From: an uncultured Myxococcales bacterium
GTDB lineage: Bacteria; Myxococcota_A; UBA9042; DTJE01
NCBI GenBank assembly: GCA_903847405.1
Contig: CAINDP010000135.1
Span: 1 to 64,000 of the forward strand
DNA length: 64,000 nucleotides
Direction of reading: 5' to 3'
This document shows, piece after piece, positions 26,061 through 34,919 of the stretch. The position numbers and the translations under genes are program-made. Position 1 is the first letter of the stretch. Each line of letters starts with the position of its first letter. A model generated the notes under the pieces. The model saw only the letters and a list, made by a program, of their open reading frames with translations. It was not told the origin of the DNA and ran no database searches.

Positions 26061-26089
26061 TTGTTCCGGTGTCCGGAACGGTCTAGAAT
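26061..26089 (+). promoter_or_regulatory. Palindromic promoter of the histidine kinase gene
   Basis: A -35 TTGTTC (26061-26066), a 17-bp spacer and a -10 TAGAAT (26084-26089). The -35 and spacer hold a perfect inverted repeat GTTCCGG-TGT-CCGGAAC (26063-26079), an obvious operator candidate. Transcription would start about 26096, so ATG 26099 would be nearly leaderless; no Shine-Dalgarno sequence is seen before it. Confidence 0.6.
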
Positions 26090-26098
26090 CCGGTTCGT

Positions 26099-27868
26099 AT
26101 GAACACCCTTTCGATGCTCGCGCTCGTCTCCATGATGGTCTACCTGGGACTTTGCGCGATGGTGCTGGTCCGGGATCCCCGGTCCGGTCTGAACCGCGTC
26201 TTCGCCACCCTGTGCCTGGCGTACGCGATCTGGTGCTTCGGGTTCATGTTCATGTATTCCGGGAACAGCCGGGAGGACTGCTGGGCCTGGGACCGGGTGG
26301 CGTCGCTGGGGTGGGCGTTCTTTCCGGCGCTGGCCCTGCACAGTTGCCTGCTGCTGGGCCGGCGCGATCGCTGGCTGGCCCGCCCCTGGGCCTTCGTCCT
26401 GCTGTACCTGCCCGGCCTGGTGATGTTCACCCGGTACCAGTTGTTCGACCTCGGGACCGACATCGACTACCTGCGGCTGCCCCTGGGGTGGACGCCGGTG
26501 ATGGACAACATCCTGCCGTGGTTCGTGTACTTCGAATGCTACCTCTTCCTGTTCCTTGCGACCGCGCTGTGGGTGCTGGTGAACTGGGCCCGGACGGCGG
26601 TCCTGGTCAGCGAGCGCCGACAGGCCTGGGCCCTGGTCACCACCTGCGTGACGGCCTTCGGGCTGGGCTTCCTCATCGACTCGTTCGCCGAGGACGTGGT
26701 GGGCAACCGGCTGCCCCCGATGGCGCCGATCCTGGGCGTGATCTGGGCGGGGGGCATCGCGTATTCCATGACGCGCCACCGGTTGATGGTCCTCAGCCCG
26801 GCTTCGGCGTCGGGCCAGATCCTCGAAAGCGTGCGCGACCTGCTGCTGCTGGTGGATCGGGACGAGCGCATCGTGGACGCCAGCCCCCAGGCGCTGATGG
26901 CCCTGGGATTCGAGCGCGGGGAACTGGTGGGAGGCGGCCTGGGGCGCATCCTGGGCGGCGAGGACAACGCCCGCAAGGCGCTGCAATCGACGCGGGACGT
27001 CGACATGGGGGCCTTCCCGCTGGAACTGTCCTGGGTTCGGAAGGACGGGCGCGAACTGCCCGTGTGGCTGTGGGGCTCGCCGATCGTGGACCGTGACGGG
27101 GACTGGATCGGGGCCGTGCTGGTGGGACGGGACCTGTCCGAACAGCGGCGCGTGGAGGACGAACTGGTCCGGGCCTGCGGCGTCGAATCGATCGGGCTGC
27201 TGGCCGGGGGAATCGCGCACGATTTCAACAACCTGATGACGGCGGTGATCGGAAACCTGGAACTGGCGCGGGAGGCGTCGACGGGGAACGCGACCGTCCG
27301 GGATCGGCTGGACGAGGCGGGACAGGCGGCGGACCAGGCGCGGCAACTGGCCCAGCGCCTTCTGTCGTTCTACCGGGGGCGGGCGCCCGACCGGCGCGAA
27401 GTGGACCTGGGGCGCGTCGTGAAGGAGGCGTCCTCGGTGGCGCTGCGGGGCTCCCGCGCCCAGTTGCAGATCCGCGTCGCACCGGGCCTGCGGATGGTCC
27501 TGGCCGACGAGGCCCAGCTGGTGCAGGTCCTGCACAACCTGCTGATCAACGGTCGCCAGGCGATGCCCGAAGGCGGCACGATATCGATCGAGGTGTCGAA
27601 CTGCGGCGACGCCTCCCGGTCGCCCGAGGGGTGCCCCGGCCTTCCTGCCGGGGAGTACGTGTGCCTTTCGGTGCGTGACGAGGGGCCCGGGATCCCTGCC
27701 GAGGTGCTGTCGCGGATCTTCGAGCCGTTCTTCACGACGAAGGCGACGGGAACGGGCCTGGGCCTGCCGTCCTCCCGGTCCATCGTGCGCCGCCACGGAG
27801 GGGACATCGTCGTGGTTCCGGGAAGCGGCCGGGGTTGCACGTTCCGGGTGTTCCTGCCGGCGGCATGA
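26099..27868 (+). CDS. Orphan membrane sensor histidine kinase with PAS domain
   Basis: 589 aa. About seven membrane helices occupy residues 1-230 (7TM-type sensory input). A PAS domain (about 240-350) follows, then a HisKA domain with the phospho-His374 in GIAHDFNNLMTA, and a HATPase domain with the N box (HNLLINGRQAM), DEGPGIP and GTGLGL. The HDFNN form of the H box is common in Deltaproteobacteria. No response regulator is adjacent. The gene is preceded by a palindromic promoter and appears to start without a ribosome-binding site. Confidence 0.92.
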   Translation: MNTLSMLALVSMMVYLGLCAMVLVRDPRSGLNRVFATLCLAYAIWCFGFMFMYSGNSREDCWAWDRVASLGWAFFPALALHSCLLLGRRDRWLARPWAFVLLYLPGLVMFTRYQLFDLGTDIDYLRLPLGWTPVMDNILPWFVYFECYLFLFLATALWVLVNWARTAVLVSERRQAWALVTTCVTAFGLGFLIDSFAEDVVGNRLPPMAPILGVIWAGGIAYSMTRHRLMVLSPASASGQILESVRDLLLLVDRDERIVDASPQALMALGFERGELVGGGLGRILGGEDNARKALQSTRDVDMGAFPLELSWVRKDGRELPVWLWGSPIVDRDGDWIGAVLVGRDLSEQRRVEDELVRACGVESIGLLAGGIAHDFNNLMTAVIGNLELAREASTGNATVRDRLDEAGQAADQARQLAQRLLSFYRGRAPDRREVDLGRVVKEASSVALRGSRAQLQIRVAPGLRMVLADEAQLVQVLHNLLINGRQAMPEGGTISIEVSNCGDASRSPEGCPGLPAGEYVCLSVRDEGPGIPAEVLSRIFEPFFTTKATGTGLGLPSSRSIVRRHGGDIVVVPGSGRGCTFRVFLPAA

Positions 27869-27959
27869 GTGCCCGGGAACGGCGTCTTGACACCCCCGGG
27901 GGCCGGTGGTCCACTGGCTGCGGCGTTTCCATTCCTTCCATCGCAGCAGGGGGTCGAAC

Positions 27960-29204
27960 GTGGAAACGGGCGCGCCTTCCCGGTATCGCTGGGTCGTCCT
28001 CTTCGCCCTGTTCCTGGTGACGATGGTGTCGCAGATCCAGTGGCTGGCCCACGCGCCCATCGCCACGGCCGCCCAGGCCTACTTCGGGTTCGATTCGGTC
28101 GTGCCCATCAACCGCCTGGCCGAAATGTACATGCTGGTGTACCTGGTCGCGTGCATCCCGGCCTCGTGGGTCATCGATCGGCTGGGCACGCGGGCCGGCG
28201 TCGGGTTCGGCGCGGCCGTTCTGGGCGTGGCCGGCCTGATGAAGGGGCTCTACGCGGACGAGTACGTCGTTGTCCTGTGGTCGCAGATCGCGCTGTCCGT
28301 GGCGCAGCCGTTCATCATCAACGCCCCCACCGCGGTCGCCTCCCAGTGGTTCCCGGTGGTGGAGCGCGGGACCGCGGTCGGCATCGCGTCGCTGGCGCAG
28401 TTCGTCGGGATCATCCTGGTGATGATCGTGACGCCGCTGGCGATCCAGGCAGGCGACAGGACGGACCCCGCGCTGATCCCGGTCATCATGCGCTGGTACG
28501 GCTGGGCCTGCCTGGCCGCCGCCGTCGTGTGCCTGGGCCTGTTCCGCGAGGGGACCGGGGCGCGGGTGGCGGATGCTACGGCCGGGGTGCGCAGCTTCTT
28601 CGGCGGGGTGCGGCACATCCTGTCGCTGCGGGACGTGCGGCGGACCGTGCTGCTGTTCCTGGTGGGCCTGGGCATCTTCAACGCCGTGACCACGTGCATC
28701 GACAGCATCTGCCGGATCAAGGGCTTCGACGTGGACCAAAGCGGGCTGGTGGGCGCGATCATGCTGGTGGGCGGCGTTGTCGGCGCGGTGGTGCTGCCCC
28801 TGATCAGCGATCGCATCCGGCGCCGCAAGGCCGTGCTGGCCGCGGCGCTGCTGGGCGTCGTGCCGGCGCTGGCCGGCCTGGCGTTGTTCACGGACTTCGG
28901 CGTGGTGATGGCGTTCTCGTTCCTGGTGGGCTTCTTCGTGACGGGCGCCGGGCCGGTCGGGTTCCAGTACGCCGCGGAAGTCGGCGGCGCGTCCACCGAG
29001 TCCACCTCCCAGGGGTTGATGCTGCTGGCGGGCCAGGTCAGCGGCCTCGTGTTCGTCGAGGCGATGGGCGACGACCGCATGATCCAGGGCGTGATGTGGG
29101 CCTTCGTGGGCTTGTCCCTGGCCGCCGGGGCCCTGGCGCTGACATTGAAGGAGTCGCCCATGATGACGTCCGGGAAGACGGTCAAGGCGGGGACCAGCGC
29201 GTGA
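27960..29204 (+). CDS. Major facilitator superfamily transporter
   Basis: 414 aa with 12 predicted membrane helices. The loop 2-3 motif is DRLGTRAG (the G-x-x-x-D-R-x-G-x-R signature). The overall pattern resembles the FLVCR-like subgroup (heme, choline or organic anion carriers). GTG 27960 is preceded by AGGGGG. A second GTG at 27906 would add 18 residues of basic sequence but has no clear ribosome site. The stop overlaps the next start by TGATG. The operon continues with a small exported protein and CapA. Substrate unknown. Confidence 0.85.
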   Translation: METGAPSRYRWVVLFALFLVTMVSQIQWLAHAPIATAAQAYFGFDSVVPINRLAEMYMLVYLVACIPASWVIDRLGTRAGVGFGAAVLGVAGLMKGLYADEYVVVLWSQIALSVAQPFIINAPTAVASQWFPVVERGTAVGIASLAQFVGIILVMIVTPLAIQAGDRTDPALIPVIMRWYGWACLAAAVVCLGLFREGTGARVADATAGVRSFFGGVRHILSLRDVRRTVLLFLVGLGIFNAVTTCIDSICRIKGFDVDQSGLVGAIMLVGGVVGAVVLPLISDRIRRRKAVLAAALLGVVPALAGLALFTDFGVVMAFSFLVGFFVTGAGPVGFQYAAEVGGASTESTSQGLMLLAGQVSGLVFVEAMGDDRMIQGVMWAFVGLSLAAGALALTLKESPMMTSGKTVKAGTSA

Positions 29205-29623
29205 TGCCGGAGGCCCTTTTGAGGAAACGCCTGCTGCTGGCCGCCCTGCTTTCGGCCCTCCTGGGCCCCGCGGCGGCGGCCGCGCCGCTGCTGGAGTGCA
29301 CGACCACCTACGGGGGCGAATCGTGGACGCTTACGGCGCCCCCCACGACGGATCCCTACCGGGTGGCCGCGGTGCCTGTCGGCCAGCGCTTTCTGTTCCG
29401 CATGGTGTGGGTGGCGGAACCGGCCCGCGAGGCCGGGGTCAACCTGTACGCCTACTATCCGGACGCCGACGGCATCCCGGTCGTGATCCACCAGTCGAAG
29501 TATGCGAACCCGGTGCCGGTTGCCGCCAAGGGGGCGCCCTGGGGCTTCACCGGGCTGCAGTTCGTGTACGAGCCGCGGTCGGCCAGCGAGTTCCAGTTCT
29601 GGTGCGGGTGGAGGGAGCGATGA
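29204..29623 (+). CDS. Small exported protein of unknown function
   Basis: 139 aa with a Sec signal peptide (MPEALLRKR, a Leu/Ala core, cleavage near AAAAP). Two Cys remain in the mature part, near the start and near the end (QFWCGW), and could form a disulfide. The mature domain looks all-beta. It overlaps the MFS stop by one base and the CapA start by ATGA (29620-29623), so three genes are tightly coupled. It may be a periplasmic partner of CapA or the transporter; no family recognised. Confidence 0.7.
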   Translation: MPEALLRKRLLLAALLSALLGPAAAAAPLLECTTTYGGESWTLTAPPTTDPYRVAAVPVGQRFLFRMVWVAEPAREAGVNLYAYYPDADGIPVVIHQSKYANPVPVAAKGAPWGFTGLQFVYEPRSASEFQFWCGWRER

Positions 29624-30645
29624 CCGCGGCGCCGCGCATGCTGGCCGTGGTGTCGGCCGTGCTGCTGATCGCGGGCCCTCCGGCCGCGGCCCAGCAGGTG
29701 ACGGTGGCGTTCGTCGGCGACGTCATGCTGGACGAGGACGTCGGTCGGGAAATCGCCGGCGGCCGCGATCCGTTGAGGGCGTTCGCATCCCTGCTGGGCG
29801 CGGCCGACCTGGCCGTGGGCAACCTGGAGTGCCCGGTGTCCACCCGGGGCGTGGCGATGCACAAGCCGTTCACCTTCCGGGCGAACCCGCGCGTGGTGCC
29901 GATCGTCGCGGCGCACCTGGGGGCGGTCACGCTGGCGAACAACCACAGCGGGGACTATGGGCGGGATGCGCTGGTCCAGACGATGGACCTGCTGCGCGCC
30001 GCGGGCGTCCCCTTCTTCGGCGCCGGGCGCGACCTTGCCCAGGCCCACGCGCCCCTGATCGTGGAACGGGGCGGACTGCGGATCGCGCTGCTGGGCTACG
30101 ACGAGTTCAAGCCCCGGGCGTTCGAGGCCGGGCCGTCGTGGCCGGGGGTCGCGTGGAGCGAGGACGAACAGGTCGTCGCCGACATCCGGACCGCCCGGGC
30201 GATGGGAGCCGACGTCGTGATCCCGGTCGTGCACTGGGGCTGGGAAAAGGAACCCGAGCCGTGCGCCCGGCAGCGCGACCTGGCCCGCAGGCTGATCGAC
30301 GCGGGCGCGGACGCGGTGGTCGGCGGCCACCCCCACATCACGCAGGGCGCCGAGGTCTACCGGGGCCGGCCCATCGTCTACAGCCTGGGCAACTTCGTGT
30401 TCAGCGGCTTCGACGAGGGGCCGTGCCGGACGGGATGGATGCTGCGCCTGGTGCTGGACCGGCAGGGCGTGGCGCGGTGGGACACGGTCGTCGCGCGGAT
30501 CGACGCCCGGGGGACGCCACGTCCGGACACGGATGCGGCCAGCCCGTGCGGGGCCCGGGGCGAGGACGGCGTGGCGACGTGCCGGGCCGGACGCAGGCAG
30601 GCGCCGAACGAGGGTGCGCCTATTCGACCCGGGCCAGTTCCCTGA
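29620..30645 (+). CDS. CapA-family metallophosphatase, exported
   Basis: 341 aa with a signal peptide ending near AAAQQ. The CapA/PgsA metallophosphoesterase motifs are all present: FVGDVML, GNLECP, ANNHSGDYG, HWGWEKE and GGHPHITQG. The family includes poly-gamma-glutamate synthesis proteins and periplasmic phosphoesterases. There are no capB or capC genes here, so a polyglutamate role is not supported. The C-terminal ~45 residues are Arg/Pro/Ala-rich and may be disordered. It ends convergent with nfo, overlapping by 26 bp. Confidence 0.9.
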   Translation: MTAAPRMLAVVSAVLLIAGPPAAAQQVTVAFVGDVMLDEDVGREIAGGRDPLRAFASLLGAADLAVGNLECPVSTRGVAMHKPFTFRANPRVVPIVAAHLGAVTLANNHSGDYGRDALVQTMDLLRAAGVPFFGAGRDLAQAHAPLIVERGGLRIALLGYDEFKPRAFEAGPSWPGVAWSEDEQVVADIRTARAMGADVVIPVVHWGWEKEPEPCARQRDLARRLIDAGADAVVGGHPHITQGAEVYRGRPIVYSLGNFVFSGFDEGPCRTGWMLRLVLDRQGVARWDTVVARIDARGTPRPDTDAASPCGARGEDGVATCRAGRRQAPNEGAPIRPGPVP

Positions 30646-31501
30646 CCGCGCGAATCTCCTCGGCGAAATCCGGCCAGTCGTCCACGGGCGTTTCCAGGCA
30701 CATCGGCAGGCGGGACAGGAACGGATGCGTCACGACGGACCGGATGCCGGCCTCGCCCAGTTCCCCCTTCCCGATCCGCGCGTGGCGGTCGAGGTGGCTG
30801 CCCAGGGGCTTGAGGCTGTCGTTCAGGTGCAGGCAGCGCACGCGGTCCAGGCCGACCGCGGCGTCGAAGGCCGCGAGGCATGCATCCACCCCTGCCGGCG
30901 TCCGGAGGTCCCAGCCCGCCGCGAACAGGTGGCACGAGTCCAGGCACACGCCGACGCGCGGGTCGCCGTGCAGCCCGTCGAGGATCCTCGCCAATTCCTC
31001 CGGCGTGCCGCCGATGCAGGACCCGCCGCCGGCCATGCCCTCCAGCAGCAGCAGCGCCGCGCCGTCGTACCCTTCCAGGGCGTGGCCCACGGCGTCCACG
31101 ATCCGCAGCAATCCCGCGTCCAGACCGTCGCCCACGTGGGTCCCGGGATGCACGACCACAAACTGGGCGCCCATGCGATCCGCCGCCCGGAGGTCGGCGT
31201 GCAGGACCTGCCGCGCGAAATCCCAGGCGTGGGCCCGGGGGCTGGCGAGGTTCACGGTGTAGGGGATGTGGGCGACCAGGGTCCGGACGCCCGCGGCCGC
31301 GCGCCGGGTCTTCGCGGTCGCGATCTCCGCGTCGTCCACTTCGCGTTGGCTGCTGCCCCGGGGGTTGCGCGTGAAGACCTGCACGCACGTCGCATCGACC
31401 TTTCGGGCCGAATCGAACGTCGCGGGCAGGCCCTTCGCGATCGACAGGTGGCAGCCGAGGTCCAGGGGGACGGCGGGCGCCTTGGGGCGGGGCGTGGGCA
31501 T
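30620..31501 (-). CDS. nfo: Endonuclease IV (AP endonuclease)
   Basis: 293 aa TIM-barrel nuclease of base-excision repair, cutting 5' to abasic sites. The zinc ligands and family signatures are visible: GCHLSIAKG, VFTRNPRG, VVHPGTH, a Glu in LLLLEGMAG, CLDSCHLFAAG, HLNDS and the HARIGKGELG signature, then a CLETP end motif. ATG 31501 is preceded by GGAGG. The frame is open to 32593 only as a shadow of the antiporter gene. Probably transcribed with the antiporter gene, whose stop lies 17 bp upstream. Confidence 0.95.
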   Translation of the reverse strand: MPTPRPKAPAVPLDLGCHLSIAKGLPATFDSARKVDATCVQVFTRNPRGSSQREVDDAEIATAKTRRAAAGVRTLVAHIPYTVNLASPRAHAWDFARQVLHADLRAADRMGAQFVVVHPGTHVGDGLDAGLLRIVDAVGHALEGYDGAALLLLEGMAGGGSCIGGTPEELARILDGLHGDPRVGVCLDSCHLFAAGWDLRTPAGVDACLAAFDAAVGLDRVRCLHLNDSLKPLGSHLDRHARIGKGELGEAGIRSVVTHPFLSRLPMCLETPVDDWPDFAEEIRAVRELARVE

Positions 31502-31518
31502 GGGTCCTCCGTGTCCGG

Positions 31519-33276
31519 TCACTTTTCCGGGTGTGGCGCGCCGCCGGCGTCGGGGGGCGCGCGGAACGGGCGTGCCGTGAGGGTGAAGTCCCGGGCCTCG
31601 CGCACGTGGTCGTCCACCGCCGTGCGGGTCAGGCCCAGGCGGTCCAGGACCCGCGCCAGCATCTCGATCCCGGCCTCGACCTCCTCGGCCACGACTTCCG
31701 TCGCCCCCAGGGACAGCAGCGGTTCGCGATCGGCAAGGTGGCGGGCCCGGGCGAAGACCGGCGTGTTCGGGGCGTGGCGGTGCACCGCGGCCACGACGCG
31801 ACGGACGGCGGCGTAGTCGTTGATCAGGACCGCCACGGCCCGGGCGGCGTCCACCCGGGCGTGGGCCAGCGTGATGCCGCTGGTGGCGTCGGCATAGGTG
31901 ACGTGCGGATCCCCTGCGGCCCGGGCGTCGCGGACCGTCGCCGCATTCAGTTCCAGGACCTCGTAGGGCACGCCGGACCGTCGCAGGGCATCGACCAGAA
32001 CCCGGCCCGCCACGCCATACCCGACGACGATCACGTGCTTCAAGCGCCGCGAGGGGGCTTCGGAGTGGTCTACGGCGCCGCTCGCGAACAGCCGCTCCAG
32101 CGGGCGGAACAGGGGCGCCAGGACCCCCAGGTGCGGGGCGCCGCGGATCACCAGGGGCGCCACGAACATGCTCAGGACGCCGGCGGCCAGCAGGACCTTC
32201 GTGTCCTGGGGCGAAACCAGGCCCGCCGCGGCGCCCAATCCTGCCAGCACGAAGCCGAATTCCCCGAACTGCGCCAGGCCGGCGCCGGCCGTCAGGGCGA
32301 CGCGGGCGGGCACGCGCATGACCAGCGCCGCCAGGGTCGCCAGGAGGGCCTTGCCGGGCACCAGCGCCACCAGCAGCAGGCCCACGGCCAGCGGGCGTTC
32401 GATCAGGACCGAGGCGTCGAAGAGGGTCCCGAGGGATACGAAGAAGAGGCTGGTCAGGACGCTCCGCAGGGGCAGGACGTCCCCCAGGGCGCGGTGGGCA
32501 TAGTCCGTCCCGGCCACGACCAGCCCGGCCAGGAAGGCGCCCAGGGCCAGCGACAGGCCGGCCAGGGACGTGACCCACGCGGTGCCGATGCACACGGCGA
32601 CCACGGCCATCAGGAACGCCTCGCGGCTGCGCGTCGCGTCGACGCGGGCGAACAGGCGCGGCAGCACCGCCCGCGACACCAGGACCGCGCCGCCCACCAC
32701 AGCGCCGGCCTTCGCCAGGGCCAGGGCGATCCCGCCGGCCGTCACGCCGCGCTCATCGCCGCCGCCCAGGATCGGCACGATCAGGCCCATCGGGACGAAG
32801 GCGAGGTCCTGGAAGAGGAGGGTGGCCAGGACGAAGCGGCCGTGGGGCGCCTCCACCTCGCCGCGCTCGGACAGCACCTGCAGGACGATCGCGGTGCTGG
32901 ACAGGGCCAGGACGAACCCCATGAACAGGCCGTGCGTGACGGGCCGTCCCATCAGCGCCGCGACGCCGACGCAGGCGGTCACGGTCAGGCCGACCTGCAG
33001 GGCGCCTCCGCCCACGATCAGGCGGGCGATCCGCAGGAGGCGCTCGGGGGTGATCTCCAGGCCGATCGTGAACAGCAACAGGACAACGCCCACTTCGGCC
33101 AATCCCCGCAGCGTCGTGGGGTCGTCCACCAGGCCCAGGCTGTAGGGTCCGACGATGGCGCCGGCCAGCAGCAGACCGGTCACCGTGGGCAGGCGCAGGC
33201 GTGCCATCAGCACCACGGCGCCGACCGCCACGGCGGCCACGATGGCCATGTCTCGCAGGAAGGGGACGTCGTCCAT
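31519..33276 (-). CDS. CPA2 cation/proton antiporter with TrkA-N domain (KefB/YbaL-like)
   Basis: 585 aa. Residues 1-390 form a 12-13 helix monovalent cation:proton antiporter-2 domain (LLLFTIGLEI, a Gln-Asp in LLFQDLAFVP, GAFLAGLVVAGTDY). Residues ~415-540 are a Rossmann TrkA-N domain with VVGYGVAGR. This resembles KefB/KefC and YbaL K+ efflux systems. There is no ancillary KefF/G gene. The start ATG 33276 was chosen because the first helix begins there; the frame is open to 33927. It is divergent from the 33.4 kb gene. Confidence 0.93.
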   Translation of the reverse strand: MDDVPFLRDMAIVAAVAVGAVVLMARLRLPTVTGLLLAGAIVGPYSLGLVDDPTTLRGLAEVGVVLLLFTIGLEITPERLLRIARLIVGGGALQVGLTVTACVGVAALMGRPVTHGLFMGFVLALSSTAIVLQVLSERGEVEAPHGRFVLATLLFQDLAFVPMGLIVPILGGGDERGVTAGGIALALAKAGAVVGGAVLVSRAVLPRLFARVDATRSREAFLMAVVAVCIGTAWVTSLAGLSLALGAFLAGLVVAGTDYAHRALGDVLPLRSVLTSLFFVSLGTLFDASVLIERPLAVGLLLVALVPGKALLATLAALVMRVPARVALTAGAGLAQFGEFGFVLAGLGAAAGLVSPQDTKVLLAAGVLSMFVAPLVIRGAPHLGVLAPLFRPLERLFASGAVDHSEAPSRRLKHVIVVGYGVAGRVLVDALRRSGVPYEVLELNAATVRDARAAGDPHVTYADATSGITLAHARVDAARAVAVLINDYAAVRRVVAAVHRHAPNTPVFARARHLADREPLLSLGATEVVAEEVEAGIEMLARVLDRLGLTRTAVDDHVREARDFTLTARPFRAPPDAGGAPHPEK

Positions 33277-33365
33277 GGCGCTACGGTAGCACGATATGGA
33301 TCGGCCCGAGGCGACTGCACGGTTCGGCCCGCGGCGACAGCGCGCCCGGGCGGGGGGTTCGTGGC

Positions 33366-33395
33366 TTGCCCGGATCCGCCCTTGCGGCCTACACT
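33366..33395 (+). promoter_or_regulatory. Candidate promoter of the 33.4-34.9 kb gene pair
   Basis: TTGCCC (33366-33371), an 18-bp spacer and TACACT (33390-33395) precede GTG 33421, which would give a leader of about 18 nt. It is the only reasonable sigma-70-like pair seen in the 144-bp divergent gap. Confidence 0.35.
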
Positions 33396-33420
33396 GGCGA
33401 CGACTCCCCCGGAGCGCGCG

Positions 33421-34314
33421 GTGTTCCCCGTCCTGTCCCACCGCCGTATCGATCACGTTCTGGTCCGCGATCCGGTCGAGGTTCCCGACCTGGTGGCGGC
33501 GGCCGTGATGGGCGCCTGCCGCTACCTCCCTGTGCCCGCGTTCGTGCTGGTGCCCTTCCTGGGGCGCGCCCGGGCCGACGGTGCGGGACGGCCGCTGTCC
33601 GACAGCCTCGCGGACGTGACCTCGGCCTCGGTGGCCCTGTGTCCGCCGGCGCCCGGCGTGGACGGAGGCGGCGCCCCCGCGGTCGGTGGCCAGGGCTGGA
33701 GCGCCGCGGCCCCCGCGCCTGCCGGGGACCTGGATCCGGACCCTCCAACGGACGACGCCCCCTCGGTTCCCTCGGCGCCGGGTCCCGCGCCGGCCCCCGA
33801 TGCGGTCGTGACGCTGCATCGCGAGGGCAGGCCCCCGGCGTGGGTCGTGATCGAGGCGGTGGGCCTGGACGGCCGCCTGTCGGGAATCGACGGCCTGGAC
33901 GACCCGGGCCGGCGTCTGGCCGCGCACTGGGCCGCGGCCCGGCGGTCCGCCGGCCGGGAGGGCGTGCCGCTGGCCATCGTGCTGGTCACGACCGGGTCGT
34001 CGGTGCCCGCGTCGTTGTTCGCGGAGGCTCGGGACGCGGTCCGCCGGGCGGGCGAGCCCCCGGCGCCGCTGTACGGCCTGTCCTGGCGGGCCTTCGCGAC
34101 CGTCGCCCGTGCGGTCGGCGCTCCGCCCCTGGTCCTGTCCGACCTGCTGGACCTCCTGGAGGGCGCCTGGGGCCTGGTCGAGGTGCAGTGGGCGTCCTGG
34201 CCGGTGCCGCCGCCCCCGGCCGCCGCGTTGCAGTTCGCCGCCGCCGTTCGCTGGCCCCCTCCGCCCCGGGCCCTGCCCGCCTGCTCCGCCGATCCCGATG
34301 GAGGTTTCCCATGA
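33421..34314 (+). CDS. Unrecognised protein, first gene of a coupled pair
   Basis: 297 aa from GTG 33421. Residues ~1-75 are compact and hydrophobic. A Gly/Ala/Pro linker (about 75-115) separates a second alpha/beta domain that begins PDAVVTLHREG, continues with WVVIEAVG and ends in LYGLSWRAFATVARA. The D...IEA pattern with a downstream beta-alpha run faintly resembles restriction-endonuclease-like folds, but the expected E-x-K lysine is missing (EAV), so no nuclease is claimed. No signal peptide or membrane helix. The stop overlaps the next start by ATGA at 34311-34314. Start choice follows coding context; alternative starts exist. Confidence 0.65.
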   Translation: MFPVLSHRRIDHVLVRDPVEVPDLVAAAVMGACRYLPVPAFVLVPFLGRARADGAGRPLSDSLADVTSASVALCPPAPGVDGGGAPAVGGQGWSAAAPAPAGDLDPDPPTDDAPSVPSAPGPAPAPDAVVTLHREGRPPAWVVIEAVGLDGRLSGIDGLDDPGRRLAAHWAAARRSAGREGVPLAIVLVTTGSSVPASLFAEARDAVRRAGEPPAPLYGLSWRAFATVARAVGAPPLVLSDLLDLLEGAWGLVEVQWASWPVPPPPAAALQFAAAVRWPPPPRALPACSADPDGGFP

Positions 34315-34919
34315 GCGACAGCGCCTCGATGACCCTGGCCTTCCGATACGTGTCCGACGCCCTGCGCACCGTTTCCACGATCCTGCAGGCGGCGGACCCC
34401 AGCCTGGGCGACCTGGGCTTCGTGCGGTACGACTGGGACAACGTCTGGCCGCTGGATCACGACCGGCGCCTGCACCCCTCGCGGCGCGAGCGCTGGCTGC
34501 CCTGGATGGCCTTCCGGTCCTACCATCGCCCCGGTCGCCCCGAGGAAGAGGTGCTGACCCTGGTCGCGGTGCCGTTCCTGCCGGACCGCGCCGGCTTCAC
34601 CGAGGCGGCCTTCCTGGTGTCGTACATGGAGGTCCGGGACGTCCCCGACGAGATCTTCCCGGTGGCCGCCGCCCAGGCCTGGGACCGGTCGGCCCCGCTG
34701 GACGGGGTGGCCCGCCGGCTGGGAGGGGACTTCGACACGGACGGCGGCTGGACCGCGATGGACCAGCGCGTGTTCGAACGTGTGGCCGGGGGCCGGGTCG
34801 TGGGCGCCGGCGTGCCCCTGATGGACATCCACACGACCGAGGACGTGACCCGGCTGGTCCGGGCGGTCATGGCCCGGGCGGATTCGCCCGACGGCCTGCC
34901 CGGGGACTCCCCCCGGTAG
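34311..34919 (+). CDS. Unrecognised protein, second gene of the coupled pair
   Basis: 202 aa, probably cytoplasmic. The sequence is dense in aromatic and charged residues: FVRYDWDNVWPLDHDRRL, then RERWLPWMAFRSYHRPGRPE and LTLVAVPFLPDR, which looks like a well-conserved folded domain rather than a shadow frame. No family is recognised. It is translated by ATGA overlap with the upstream gene, with GGAGG before the ATG. Its last ~400 bp are antisense to a possible small membrane protein gene. The two products probably form one functional unit. Confidence 0.75.
   Translation: MSDSASMTLAFRYVSDALRTVSTILQAADPSLGDLGFVRYDWDNVWPLDHDRRLHPSRRERWLPWMAFRSYHRPGRPEEEVLTLVAVPFLPDRAGFTEAAFLVSYMEVRDVPDEIFPVAAAQAWDRSAPLDGVARRLGGDFDTDGGWTAMDQRVFERVAGGRVVGAGVPLMDIHTTEDVTRLVRAVMARADSPDGLPGDSPR

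Noticed and set aside
29620-30645. Poly-gamma-glutamate capsule synthesis locus
   Set aside because: CapA alone is present; no CapB or CapC in the neighbourhood.
33421-34314. PD-(D/E)xK nuclease
   Set aside because: The pattern D...IEAV lacks the catalytic Lys and the fold match is only impressionistic.
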